DNA of 64,000 bases from Bacillota bacterium (GTDB lineage Bacteria; Bacillota; Clostridia; Lachnospirales; Lachnospiraceae). The translations under genes were made by a program, and so were the position numbers. Position 1 is the stretch's first letter. Each line of letters begins with the position of its first letter. A model generated the notes under the pieces. That model saw only the letters and a program-made list of their open reading frames with translations, made no database searches and had not been told where the DNA came from. The stretch lies in the NCBI GenBank assembly GCA_023443225.1, contig JAEZVF010000091.1, forward strand, positions 1 to 64,000. Direction: 5' to 3'. Of the stretch, positions 9,501 to 18,022 are shown in pieces.

Positions 9501-10301
9501 GTAAAGTTCACTGCGATCTGCAAGATATTTCTCATAAGCTGCAGCAATTGGCGTCTTATAATAACCGTCTTCAATCTGAATATCTTTTAATTCCGTTAAA
9601 AAGGTGGTATGACGGCAATGATCAGACCAATACGTATCTAAAACACGAATTTCCGTCATAAAGGGATCTCTTTTTTCGTCAGCGTTAAAATAATCCTGGA
9701 TACACCGAAAATCCTGAAAGGTCATTGCCAGGTTCAGAGAATCATATAATTCTTTTAACTCTTTCTCCTGCAACAAGGTAAAGCCCTCAAAGGCAATCAC
9801 ATCTGCAGGCTCCTCAAATACGGTTTCTAAGGTCTTTGGTTTTAATTCTTCGGATTCTCTAGAATCCACAGGGTTGATACAGTATGCCTTAATTTTTTCG
9901 ATATCCTCTTCACTTATATCACCCGAAAGTACATAAGTAGTGGCAGAACGGATAATAGGTTCTTCATTTTCATTTAATAATTTGACACATTGAACTGCAG
10001 AATCTGCTCTCTGATCAAACTGACCCGGTAAGTACTCTACTGTAAATATAGTATCATTCTCTTGCTTTGGAAAGGCTTCTTCATACAAGATATCGATTGG
10101 TGGTTCAAAGAAAACAGTTCCAAGTGCTTTTATATAAGTATCATGACTGATATTTTCTACATCATAACGAATTAATACCCGGACAAGTTCTAACTGCTTC
10201 ATGCCGAGATAACTTTTCAATTCCTCTTTTAATTCTTTCGCTCTAACCGCATAAGGTGTCTTCTTTTCAACATAAATTCTCTTCACACTCTCGTTAATCA
10301 T
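6528..10301 (-). CDS. phosphoribosylformylglycinamidine synthase, single-chain (PurL)
   Basis: At 1257 residues this is the long PurL that catalyses step four of purine synthesis (FGAR + glutamine + ATP to FGAM). It contains the synthetase domains and a C-terminal class I glutamine amidotransferase in one chain. Visible signatures are DTYWSDHCRHTTF, FKNETHNHPTEIEPFGGAA and, in the amidotransferase part (last ~270 residues), FPGTNCEYD, LGICNGFQAL with the nucleophile Cys, and PASHGEGRF. Many Firmicutes use separate purS, purL and purQ genes instead. AAAGGAGC precedes the ATG at 10301. No other pur gene lies next to it in this window. Confidence 0.96.
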   Translation of the reverse strand: MINESVKRIYVEKKTPYAVRAKELKEELKSYLGMKQLELVRVLIRYDVENISHDTYIKALGTVFFEPPIDILYEEAFPKQENDTIFTVEYLPGQFDQRADSAVQCVKLLNENEEPIIRSATTYVLSGDISEEDIEKIKAYCINPVDSRESEELKPKTLETVFEEPADVIAFEGFTLLQEKELKELYDSLNLAMTFQDFRCIQDYFNADEKRDPFMTEIRVLDTYWSDHCRHTTFLTELKDIQIEDGYYKTPIAAAYEKYLADRSELYKGRDDKYISLMDIALMAMKKLKSEGKLEDMEVSDEINACSIIVPVEIDEKTEEWLVFFKNETHNHPTEIEPFGGAATCLGGAIRDPLSGRGYVYQAMRVTGAADPTISIKDTLKGKLPQRKIVTGAASGYSSYGNQIGLATGLVDEIYHPNYVAKRMEIGAVMGAAPRRNVIRENSDPGDIIILMGGRTGRDGIGGATGSSKVHTTQSIETCGAEVQKGNAPTERKLQRLFRREEVSKLIKKCNDFGAGGVSVAIGELADGLHIYLDKVPKKYAGLDGTELAISESQERMAIVVDAKDVNQMLAFAEEENLEAVVVAEVTKDPRLVMLWRGKEIVNISRAFLDTNGAHQEAQAVVTLPEQNQNYFHTACDNDFDIKTKWLQILSDLNVCSKKGLVEMFDSSIGASTVTMPFGGKYQLTPIQTMIAKLPVLRGKCDTVTMMSYGYDPYLSTWSPYHGAVYAIISSVAKIVAAGGDYKKIRFTFQEYFRRLGNDSKRWGEPLTALLGAYDAQMKLGLPSIGGKDSMSGTFNEIDVPPTLVSFAVDIAKTGDIVTPELKKVGNRLVKFSMLRDEYDLPVYSQLMTLYDTLHQLTKEKVFASTYALGGHGIIEAVSKMAFGNKLGVKLHDSLSKAELIAPDYGSILAEIAEEDLVKLDKAKVSYQIIGEVSTCGTFQYGETTISIEEAINAWTGTLEKVFPTRSNVEDRKIESTIYDAKTIYTAKNKVAKPSVFIPVFPGTNCEYDSLKAFELAGAKVNTVVFKNLNADNIRESVQAFEKGINEAQILMFPGGFSAGDEPDGSGKFIATAFRNERIKEAVNNLLKNRDGLVLGICNGFQALIKLGLVPYGEITPQREDSPTLTTNHIGRHISKSVYTKVVTNKSPWLQKAELGSVYAIPASHGEGRFVANEEWIQKLLANGQIATQYVDLDGNPTMEEDFNPNGSYYAIEGITSPDGRVLGKMAHSERRGDGVAINISGDQNQYIFESGVSYYR

Positions 10302-10591
10302 TATATTCTGCTCCTTTATATCATCGTCCTAATTAAAAATAAGTCATTACAATCAGTGTTATTCTTAGTTTTAGTTTATATTACTCAAGCTAAAACCTAT
10401 ATGTACATTATAGCATATCATTTTTATAAATAAAATTAATATATGTTAATCTATTAATAAGCATATCTTATTAAATTTCGTTTTATGCTATACAAAAACC
10501 ATGAAATGTTGTAAAATAGTATCGATGTTAAAATCGGTTCGTTCCATTCCGCATTGCTACATCTACCTAACTTACAAAAGGGAGTGTCTTC

Positions 10592-11308
10592 ATGAAAATA
10601 ACCTATATTTATCACAGTGGTTTTAGTGTGGAACTTGAACATGCCATACTGCTTTTTGACTATTATAAGGGTGAAATACCTGTATTCTCATTGGATAAGC
10701 CTATTTTTGTATTTGTAAGTCATAAGCATCCAGATCATTTCAATAAACGTATCTTTGATCTGGCAAAAAACTATAAAGAAATAACCTTTATCTTATCAAA
10801 TGACACTAAAATGAATGAAGCTTATATGAACCGAATTAACCTACCCGAAATTGCACGAGAGAAACTTCTCTATATCGGCAAGAACACAACTCTAACCTTA
10901 CCTGCAATCTCCGTAGAAACCCTAACTTCAACAGACCAAGGTGTTGCCTTTATTATAACTTATGAGGATAAGACAATCTACCATGCAGGAGATTTAAACT
11001 GGTGGACCTGGCGTGGTGAAACAGAAAAAGAGTATCATGATATGACTGGACGTTTTATGACAGAAATGGATAAACTGGAAGGCAGAAATATTGATGTGGC
11101 CTTTATGACATTAGATCCGAGACAGGAAGACCGATTCTGGTGGGGTTTTGATCATTTCATGAAAACAACGAAAACAAAAATCGTATTTCCAATGCACTTT
11201 GAGAAGGATTATTCCATAATTAGCAGGCTTAAGCTGCAAAAAGAATCTGAAGAATATAAAGACCGAGTTATGGATATAAATGAACAAGGTCAGGAATTTA
11301 TCATATAG
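10592..11308 (+). CDS. MBL-fold metal-dependent hydrolase
   Basis: The 238-residue protein has a metallo-beta-lactamase fold. The metal motif is SHKHPDHFN (an HxHxDH variant) near residues 46-54. A later Asp/His region, IYHAGDLNWW, and a FPMHF segment near the end supply further ligands. It resembles the UlaG/UPF0173 side of the superfamily, whose members hydrolyse esters or lactones, but the substrate cannot be read from the sequence. A GGGAG sequence 7 bp before the ATG sets the start. The gene is divergent from purL and probably shares a transcript with the VOC gene downstream. Confidence 0.85.
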   Translation: MKITYIYHSGFSVELEHAILLFDYYKGEIPVFSLDKPIFVFVSHKHPDHFNKRIFDLAKNYKEITFILSNDTKMNEAYMNRINLPEIAREKLLYIGKNTTLTLPAISVETLTSTDQGVAFIITYEDKTIYHAGDLNWWTWRGETEKEYHDMTGRFMTEMDKLEGRNIDVAFMTLDPRQEDRFWWGFDHFMKTTKTKIVFPMHFEKDYSIISRLKLQKESEEYKDRVMDINEQGQEFII

Positions 11309-11371
11309 CACAAGATGCAGAAAGGATGTAATCTCATATCTAAAGCAAATATGAGATACAAAGGTGAAAAC

Positions 11372-11743
11372 ATGAAATTTACTTTTGCTCACAACAATAT
11401 TAATGTATTTGATTTGGAGAAATCTCTTAAATTCTACGAAGAAGCGTTAGGATTAAAAGAGGTGAAACGAAAAACTATGCCGGATGGAAGCTTTATTCTC
11501 GTATTTTTAGGAGATCAGGAAACAAATCATCAATTAGAATTAACCTGGTTAAAGGACAGAGAAAAGCCCTATGATCTCGGTGATAATGAAATCCATTTAG
11601 CATTTGCAGTAGATGATATGGACGTTGCATTAAAAAAACATAAAGAAATGAACTGCGTATGCTATGAAAATACTGCAATGGGTATTTATTTCATCAGCGA
11701 CCCAGATGGATACTGGCTGGAAATTATACCAAAGAAAAGTTAA
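11372..11743 (+). CDS. VOC (glyoxalase I-like) family protein
   Basis: This 123-residue protein is a single glyoxalase/VOC domain. It opens with FAHNNINVFDLEKSLKFYEEALGL, which corresponds to the N-terminal beta-alpha-beta unit of lactoylglutathione lyases, and closes with SDPDGYWLEIIP. The frame is open from 11315, but the ATG at 11372 is preceded by AAAGGTG and begins at the domain boundary, so it is preferred. A function in methylglyoxal detoxification is plausible. Other VOC activities (fosfomycin-type resistance, dioxygenase) cannot be excluded. It follows the MBL hydrolase with a short spacer. Confidence 0.85.
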   Translation: MKFTFAHNNINVFDLEKSLKFYEEALGLKEVKRKTMPDGSFILVFLGDQETNHQLELTWLKDREKPYDLGDNEIHLAFAVDDMDVALKKHKEMNCVCYENTAMGIYFISDPDGYWLEIIPKKS

Positions 11744-11760
11744 TTAACACTAGAGAAGCA

Positions 11761-11799
11761 GATGCCAAAATTCGATGAACTGTTCCGCTTTTTGGCATC
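11761..11799 (+). terminator. stem-loop after the VOC gene
   Basis: GATGCCAAAA (11761-11770) pairs with TTTTGGCATC (11790-11799). The following sequence is only weakly T-rich, so termination may be partial. Confidence 0.45.
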
Positions 11800-11823
11800 T
11801 TCAGAGAAAGGAAAGATAATATT

Positions 11824-12705
11824 ATGGATATAAATTACGAGCTTTATAAAGTATTTTATTATGTGGCTAAAACTCTCAGTTTCTCTGAAGCTGCCACTTC
11901 TCTCTTTATATCACAGTCCGCTGTTAGCCAGTCCATTAAAGTATTGGAAACCCGCCTCAATCAGAGTTTATTTATCCGCAGTACCAAGAAGGTTTCCTTA
12001 ACAAAAGAAGGCGAACTATTATATAAACATATCGAACCTGCTATTAATCTGATTAGCCGTGGTGAAAACCAACTTCTGGAAGCTGCATCCCTTGGAGAGA
12101 GTCAATTAAGGCTTGGGGCCAGTGATACCATATGCCGTTATTATCTAGTTCCTTTCCTGAAAGCATTTCATCTGAAATTCCCTGATGTCCATATTAAGGT
12201 TACGAATGGAACCTCTCTACAATGTGCTAAAATGCTGGAAGCCAATCAGGTAGATATCATAGTGACAAATTCTCCAAATTCTGCATTAATTAACAGTATG
12301 CACATAAAGTCCATATTAGAATTTCGTGATGTCTTCATTTGTAATCCTGAATTTTTCCCATTGGAAGGGAGAACAATCAGCTTACAAAAGCTACAAAATT
12401 ACCCAATCCTAATGTTAACCAAATACTCTACGACTAGTGAATTCCTTCACAACCTTTTTTTACAACATTCCTTAGATCTAGTTCCCGCTATTGAGTTAAG
12501 CAGTAATGACCTGCTGATCGATTTGGCTAAAATCGGATTGGGCATTGCATTTGTTCCGGATTTCTGTCTGAATGAGACGCAATCAAATCTGGTATTAATT
12601 AATACGAAAGAAACACTTCCGGCTAGAAAACTGGTAGCTGCTTATAATGGGAATATTCCACTGTCCAACGCAGCAAAATATTTTATTGAACAGCTGACAC
12701 AATAA
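11824..12705 (+). CDS. LysR-family transcriptional regulator
   Basis: The 293-residue protein has the LysR winged helix-turn-helix at its N-terminus (about residues 5-62, with LSFSEAATSLFISQSAVSQS). A type-2 periplasmic-binding-protein-like effector domain (about 90-290) follows. An AAAGGAAAG sequence precedes the ATG. LysR regulators usually control a divergent or adjacent gene. Here the preceding MBL and VOC genes face the same direction, and a stem-loop lies between, so the target is unclear. The ligand is unknown. Confidence 0.92.
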   Translation: MDINYELYKVFYYVAKTLSFSEAATSLFISQSAVSQSIKVLETRLNQSLFIRSTKKVSLTKEGELLYKHIEPAINLISRGENQLLEAASLGESQLRLGASDTICRYYLVPFLKAFHLKFPDVHIKVTNGTSLQCAKMLEANQVDIIVTNSPNSALINSMHIKSILEFRDVFICNPEFFPLEGRTISLQKLQNYPILMLTKYSTTSEFLHNLFLQHSLDLVPAIELSSNDLLIDLAKIGLGIAFVPDFCLNETQSNLVLINTKETLPARKLVAAYNGNIPLSNAAKYFIEQLTQ

Positions 12706-12710
12706 TATTG

Positions 12711-12926
12711 TTAATTACCTTTACTACTTAAGGGGTTGCTCCTTTCTTCAAAGAAAGCACCATTATTGGGATTGCATTCGGTTGGCGGCTCCTTTTCGGG
12801 TTTGTTTATCTTTCCGGACCCTGCTGATATTGTACGTACGTTTTTCTCAGATAGACTTCCATTAGTATACTCTTGTACATTTTTATCTGTTGTATCATTA
12901 TGTTTCCCGTAATTATTTTTCTGCAT
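12711..12926 (-). CDS. small hydrophilic hypothetical protein
   Basis: This 71-codon ORF is rich in Asn, Lys, Glu and Ser and has no membrane segment or known motif. AAAGGAAAAG precedes the ATG at 12926 at a workable distance. Its 3' part contains a CTTTCTT/AGAAAG stem that might instead be part of a terminator for the converging LysR gene. It could be a spurious frame in an intergenic gap. Confidence 0.35.
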   Translation of the reverse strand: MQKNNYGKHNDTTDKNVQEYTNGSLSEKNVRTISAGSGKINKPEKEPPTECNPNNGAFFEERSNPLSSKGN

Positions 12927-13001
12927 TTTTCTTTTCCTTTAATGTATTATCAGAATGATACCCTACTATTATTGCACCGTTTCAATCACAATATGCATTA
13001 C

Positions 13002-15197
13002 TTATTCTATCACTTTCAGTCGAAACAAATGACTCTGAAAATCTCCCCATCTTAATTGATTTGGCATATTTAACCCGTAATTCATTAACTGTGCTCCGCT
13101 AACCTGTACCCCTTCTTCCTTGATACGGTACTGATAATCCGGATTCAGACCAGCTAATCGGAAATGGAACAACCCATCATTTGGAATCGTAAGAACTTTA
13201 TACAGGAATACGGCTGCGTCCTTCTTATCTGGTGAAACATACATCCATGCGGTATAATTCCCCTCAAAAGGATTTAATAGGCGGTAAAAATCACCGTACT
13301 GTATCAAGGTACGCATTTCTTTGTACACTTTAATCTGTTGTTTTACCTCTAGCTTTTCTTCTTCCGTCATTTTGGTTACATCCAATTCATAACCAAAATT
13401 TGCAGCCATAGCAACATTTCCTCGGAACTCTAGGGAAGTACTTCTGCCGGTCTGGTGGTTTGGAACAGCAGAGACATGTGCTGTCATCACACTGGATGGA
13501 TATACCAAGCTGGTACCATATTGAATCTTTAATCGTTCTATGGCATCGGTATCATCACTCGTCCAATTCTGCGGCATATAATATAGAATACCCGGGTCGA
13601 AACGACCTCCTCCTCCAGAACAACTCTCAAATAGTACCTTGGGAAATCTCGACGTAATCGTATCCATGACACGGTAGAGCCCCAGTATATATCGATGTGC
13701 TGTTTCCATTTGCCGTTCCTTAGGGAGCATTGCCGAACCTATTTCAGACATGTTTCGGTTCATATCCCATTTTACATAGATTATATTTGCATTAGTTAAT
13801 ATATCAGAAATCATTTGAATTATTGTATCTTGAACATCCTGTCTGGTATAGTCTAAAATGAGTTGCTTTCGTCCAAGGGAACGGTGTCGATCCGGTACAT
13901 GAAGGCACCAATCCGGATGCATTCGGTATAAATCACTATCCGGCGATATCATCTCAGGTTCAAACCACAGCCCAAATCCCATTCCATATTGATTGATTGC
14001 ATTTGCTAATGAGTTCAAACCATTTGGTAACTTTTTGGAGTCCACATACCAATCTCCTAAACTACAGTTATCTGAATTTCGTTTGCCAAACCATCCGTCA
14101 TCCAACACCATTAGTTCAATTCCCAATTCAGCAGCCTGTTTTGCTATTTCTTTTAATTTATCTTCATTAAAATCAAAATACGTTGCTTCCCAGTTGTTAA
14201 TTAGCACTGGTCGCTCTGCATTTCGATAGATCCCTCTTGCTAACCGATTTTGGTAAAGGCGGTGATACGTTCTGGACATTTCCCCAATGCCATTACCAGA
14301 GTATACCATTACCACTTCTGGGGTTTGAAATGTTTCTCCTTCCTCTAAGAGCCATTTAAAATCAAAAGGATTCACTCCCATCACTACTCTGGTGGTTTTG
14401 TATTGATCTACTTCAGCACTAGCCAAAAAGTTTCCACTATACACGAGACTAAAACCATAGGCTTCTCCGTAAGTTTCTGTTGCATCCTTGCTTAACAAGG
14501 CAAAAAAGGGATTCTCGGAGTGTCCACTGGCACCGCGCCTGCTTTCTATGGACTGTGTACCACTCACAAGAGGTCTTCTTACCATATGCCTTTCTCTGGC
14601 CCAACTTCCGGATAGGCTTAGTAAATCAAAATCATAATGGTTAAAGTCAATTCCCATACTTAAAGCTCTAAGCAGCTTCTTTTTGCCGCTACCTTCATTT
14701 ACAAATTGCACAGAACGTATGATTGCATCATAGTCATTCATTACCGTATAAGAAAGTATAACTTTAACATGAATCAATCTGTCAACCAAAGTAATGAGAA
14801 GAGTTTCTGCTTCGGAATCTGCTTCCGCATAAACAGCAGGGAGCCCTTTTAGTTTTGGTTTTCCTGTTACAATATCGTAAGAATCAAATGCTAAATCAGT
14901 GATTCTTGATCCATTTTCTAACTGTAGCTGATATGCTGGATTTCGAAGATCAGTGTTTCCATAAGAAGGATATTCACACAGGCAGCTATCGAGCGAAAGT
15001 GTGCCATCTTCTCCTGATACTGCACTAAAGGATGCTCTTTCAACGCTATTAACTATGAAATCCACAATGGGATCTTCAATTTTACTACCCCAATACACAT
15101 GGGACAGATATTTCCCCTGTAATACTTTCATGATATAGGTTGAATTCTTAGTTTGAAGAATAAAGCTTTCTTGTGACTTGTCAAATATTATGCCCAT
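13002..15197 (-). CDS. alpha-galactosidase, GH36
   Basis: The 731-residue protein matches GH36 alpha-galactosidases in length and layout: an N-terminal beta-sandwich (about 1-330), a TIM barrel (about 330-640) and a C-terminal sheet domain. Signatures are ELMVLDDGWFG, IYVKWDMNRN (Asp nucleophile), ESCSGGGGRFDPGIL and WTSDDTDAIERL (acid/base Asp). It removes terminal alpha-1,6-galactose from raffinose-type sugars or galactomannan. No signal peptide is present, so it works on imported oligosaccharides. A TAGGAGT sequence precedes the ATG. It is transcribed divergently from the foldase lipoprotein gene. Confidence 0.95.
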   Translation of the reverse strand: MGIIFDKSQESFILQTKNSTYIMKVLQGKYLSHVYWGSKIEDPIVDFIVNSVERASFSAVSGEDGTLSLDSCLCEYPSYGNTDLRNPAYQLQLENGSRITDLAFDSYDIVTGKPKLKGLPAVYAEADSEAETLLITLVDRLIHVKVILSYTVMNDYDAIIRSVQFVNEGSGKKKLLRALSMGIDFNHYDFDLLSLSGSWARERHMVRRPLVSGTQSIESRRGASGHSENPFFALLSKDATETYGEAYGFSLVYSGNFLASAEVDQYKTTRVVMGVNPFDFKWLLEEGETFQTPEVVMVYSGNGIGEMSRTYHRLYQNRLARGIYRNAERPVLINNWEATYFDFNEDKLKEIAKQAAELGIELMVLDDGWFGKRNSDNCSLGDWYVDSKKLPNGLNSLANAINQYGMGFGLWFEPEMISPDSDLYRMHPDWCLHVPDRHRSLGRKQLILDYTRQDVQDTIIQMISDILTNANIIYVKWDMNRNMSEIGSAMLPKERQMETAHRYILGLYRVMDTITSRFPKVLFESCSGGGGRFDPGILYYMPQNWTSDDTDAIERLKIQYGTSLVYPSSVMTAHVSAVPNHQTGRSTSLEFRGNVAMAANFGYELDVTKMTEEEKLEVKQQIKVYKEMRTLIQYGDFYRLLNPFEGNYTAWMYVSPDKKDAAVFLYKVLTIPNDGLFHFRLAGLNPDYQYRIKEEGVQVSGAQLMNYGLNMPNQLRWGDFQSHLFRLKVIE

Positions 15198-15365
15198 AAC
15201 TGTACTCCTATCGTATAATTAATATTCTTGGTTTGTAGCTATGTAATCTAAATTGTACCATAATTGAATTGATATTAATACAATGAAAAATGCACAACGC
15301 AAATTTTCCCCATTATTTGCAAAACCCTTTAAATTGCGTATTTTCTGTGAACTTTGTGTTGCGTA

Positions 15366-15393
15366 TTGACTTCTAATAAAAATAAGGTAAAAT
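15366..15393 (+). promoter_or_regulatory. sigma-A promoter of the foldase gene
   Basis: TTGACT (15366-15371) and TAAAAT (15388-15393) are separated by 16 bp. The -10 lies about 78 bp before the GTG start. Confidence 0.6.
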
Positions 15394-15470
15394 TAAAGGT
15401 ACGTGTTTATATCGTAGCAAAGACTTCTACGTCACAAATTCTAGTAATCTGATCAAATGGAGGAAACAAA

Positions 15471-16652
15471 GTGAAAAAATCAAAACAGGTAACGTCACTC
15501 CTACTGCTATTTGTTATAGCAATCGGAATGATATTTACAACAGGATGTAGTAAAAAAGCTGATCCGGCGAACACCCTTGTAGTAACCGTGGGTGATAACA
15601 AGATATATATGAACGAAGTAATGTTTTACATTTATAATGTAGAAGCAACCGGTTCTTATTATGATAAAAGTTACCAGCAATACTATGGTACAAGCTATTG
15701 GGATATAGAAACCGAAGGCCAAACAATGCGTGACAGTATAAAGCAGTATGTCATGGATACTGTAATCATGACAGAGATATTATACGAAAAGGCTATTTCT
15801 GAAGGATTCACCATAACAGAAGAAGAAAAATCAACGAATCAGACTAAGGTGGATCAGCTCTTAACATCCGTTACAGAAGATCAATTGAAATTAACCGGTT
15901 TTACCAATGATCTATTACTAAAAATCTTTGAAAAGATTACAATCGGAGATAAATACTACGCAAAAGTTGCTGACACGTTGGAAGTAGATGAGCAGGAAGT
16001 TACCGCTTCTATTAAAAAAGAAGATTATAAACAATATGATACAGCATTTATTTTTGTACCAACAACCAAATTTGATGAAAACCAAAGTTTAGTTGAATTC
16101 TCTGAAGAAGAAAAACTAGCTTCTAAGAAATCTATAGATACCGTACTGGAACAAGTGAAAGCTGGCACAGATTTCGCGACTATTGTTGAAAAAGACCCTA
16201 CCATCATTAGCAGTACCAGAAATTTTGTATTTGGTGATAATTCTTCCGAGAAAAATTACCAAGAAGCAGCAGTAGCTTTGGAAAAGGGTTCTTTTACAAC
16301 AGAACCTGTTCTAACGGAATATGGTTACTATATTATTAAACTTCTTGATAATGAAGGAACCGATAGCTATGATAATGCTGTTCAGGAGGCAATCATTACT
16401 GCACAGACAGAAGCTTTCAAAAAAGAATATGAAGTTATCAAAAAGGATTATACTATAACCATAAATGAGAAGGCTTGGAATCCGATTGTCATGGGCGAGA
16501 CCACCCTGATAGAATCAGATACTACCGACACAACCGATGAAAACACCAAAGAAGCTGATACCACAGAATCAAGTTCTACTGAAGCAAACACTTCAGAAGC
16601 AAACACTTCAGAAACAAATACTACAGAGTCAAATAACACAGAATCTAAATAA
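15471..16652 (+). CDS. PrsA/SurA-like peptidyl-prolyl isomerase lipoprotein
   Basis: The 393-residue protein begins with a lipoprotein signal (hydrophobic stretch then FTTGCSKK, lipid attachment at the Cys). It has a SurA-N-like helical domain (about 40-180) and a parvulin-like PPIase region (about 190-310, with DFATIVEKDP and LTEYGYYIIKLLD). A low-complexity tail of Thr, Glu, Ser and Asn makes up the last ~50 residues. Such proteins help fold secreted proteins between the membrane and the wall. The start is GTG, supported by GGAGG 8 bp upstream. The Ser/Thr-rich tail is not part of the usual PrsA and may be a wall-spanning spacer. Confidence 0.85.
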   Translation: MKKSKQVTSLLLLFVIAIGMIFTTGCSKKADPANTLVVTVGDNKIYMNEVMFYIYNVEATGSYYDKSYQQYYGTSYWDIETEGQTMRDSIKQYVMDTVIMTEILYEKAISEGFTITEEEKSTNQTKVDQLLTSVTEDQLKLTGFTNDLLLKIFEKITIGDKYYAKVADTLEVDEQEVTASIKKEDYKQYDTAFIFVPTTKFDENQSLVEFSEEEKLASKKSIDTVLEQVKAGTDFATIVEKDPTIISSTRNFVFGDNSSEKNYQEAAVALEKGSFTTEPVLTEYGYYIIKLLDNEGTDSYDNAVQEAIITAQTEAFKKEYEVIKKDYTITINEKAWNPIVMGETTLIESDTTDTTDENTKEADTTESSSTEANTSEANTSETNTTESNNTESK

Positions 16653-16693
16653 GTAAATGTATGTTTAGATCAAGAATTAGTTTACTCTTTATC

Positions 16694-16730
16694 AATGCAG
16701 CCAATTATCACCTTGATAATCGGCTGCATT
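16694..16730 (+). terminator. terminator of the foldase gene
   Basis: AATGCAGCC-ATTATCA (16694-16710) pairs with TGATAAT-GGCTGCATT (16714-16730), followed by TTCTTG. It lies 42 bp after the stop. Confidence 0.8.
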
Positions 16731-16809
16731 TCTTGAATCACTTTTAATTGTAGGTAAAAATAATATATTGCTTCACTCTATCATAATCATAACTGCTTCT
16801 TTAAAAAAG

Positions 16810-16852
16810 TACTTTATATAAGCTGTTCATAATAAATTTCATATATAAAGTA
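16810..16852 (-). terminator. terminator of azlCD
   Basis: TACTTTATATA (16810-16820) pairs with TATATAAAGTA (16842-16852). On the minus strand it is followed by CTTTTTTAA. Confidence 0.6.
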
Positions 16853-16882
16853 TCTTATTTGTTTTTTATTCTCAGCCATACG

Positions 16883-17185
16883 TTACAGAATCATGCCGGT
16901 TACATATACCGTTACAATTGCGCCAATTGCCACTACTACCAGACTCTTCTCTTTATATGCTAAAAGCAATGCAACAATGGCTCCTATGATCGCCGTAGTT
17001 TTATTTCCGGTAGAATAAAAAATTTCTGGAAACGTCAATGCTCCCAATACAGCATAGGGAACATACTTTAGAAAGGATTTTATGTATTTTGATTTAATTT
17101 CTTTTCGAAATAGAGAAACCGGAAGTGCACGTGGAATATATGTTACAAGGGCCATTAGTAAAACTGCTATCAATGCCTTATTCAA
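16883..17185 (-). CDS. AzlD-type branched-chain amino acid exporter subunit
   Basis: The 100-residue membrane protein has three to four hydrophobic helices and the AzlD hallmark YIPRALPVSLF near residues 17-27. AzlD pairs with AzlC to export branched-chain amino acids or analogues such as azaleucine. It overlaps the azlC gene by 8 bp, which indicates translational coupling. A hairpin with a T-tract lies downstream. Confidence 0.9.
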   Translation of the reverse strand: MNKALIAVLLMALVTYIPRALPVSLFRKEIKSKYIKSFLKYVPYAVLGALTFPEIFYSTGNKTTAIIGAIVALLLAYKEKSLVVVAIGAIVTVYVTGMIL

Positions 17186-17906
17186 CTACAGTTCCCTCCT
17201 CTCCTTCTTCTATTGGAAATAATGCTGCTCCAATGCCGGCACCAAGAATCGTCGCTATAATTACTCGGAAACCGGAAGATACCATATAGAATAGAGGGAT
17301 ATACTTCAGCACACACATAATGATAATGGATAAAACCACTATAACCAAAACGGATTTTGATTTTTTAGCCGGTGGTATTATGATTGCAATAAACATACCA
17401 TATAGTGCTATTCCCATTGCACTGCTTAAACTATCTGGCAGATTGGAGCAAATAATTGCACCCAGTGCAGTTCCTAACGTCCATCCTGCTACCGGACCAC
17501 TTATGAGACCAAGCATATAATAAAAGGATAGTTTACCTTCTTCCATTGATGCTACTGTAAAGGTCTCATCCGTGATTCCAAAAGCAAAAATCAACCGTTG
17601 ATACAAAGGAATTTTCTTCTCGATTTTTTGAGAAATCGATAAAGACATAAGCATATATCGTATATTGATTATAAATGTAGTTAGGATTATCTCAACATAT
17701 CCTGCGCCTTTCAAAATTAAATCCGTTCCTGCAAATTGTCCAGCAGACGTCAAATTTGATACAGATATAAAGATTGCCAACCATACCGGTAACCCTCCGG
17801 AAACAGCCATAAGTCCAAAAGTAAAGGAAACAGGTATATACCCAAAGGCTATTGGCATTCCTCGTTTTAGTCCATAGTTAAAATCTTTTCTTTTCTCTAA
17901 TTTCAT
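17178..17906 (-). CDS. AzlC-type branched-chain amino acid exporter
   Basis: The protein is about 242 residues with at least six hydrophobic segments. It carries the AzlC signature around GLKRGMPIAFGYIPVSFTFG and VSNLTSAGQFAGTDL. The frame is open from 17942, but GAAGGAGC precedes the ATG at 17906, which gives the expected N-terminus. It is the large subunit of the AzlCD exporter and is co-transcribed with azlD, whose start it overlaps. Confidence 0.92.
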   Translation of the reverse strand: MKLEKRKDFNYGLKRGMPIAFGYIPVSFTFGLMAVSGGLPVWLAIFISVSNLTSAGQFAGTDLILKGAGYVEIILTTFIINIRYMLMSLSISQKIEKKIPLYQRLIFAFGITDETFTVASMEEGKLSFYYMLGLISGPVAGWTLGTALGAIICSNLPDSLSSAMGIALYGMFIAIIIPPAKKSKSVLVIVVLSIIIMCVLKYIPLFYMVSSGFRVIIATILGAGIGAALFPIEEGEEGTVVE

Positions 17907-18022
17907 AATCTTATTAGCTCCTTCGTATACAAAGTGCATCAAAATTATATCACGTTACCTTAGAAAAGAAAAGGATGTTTCGTTTTTTCCATTACAAAAA
18001 TGCAAGCAATTAAGATAATTTG

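Noticed and set aside
10302..10591. Possible purine riboswitch upstream of purL
   Set aside because: I looked for the conserved purine-aptamer loops on the minus strand and saw none.
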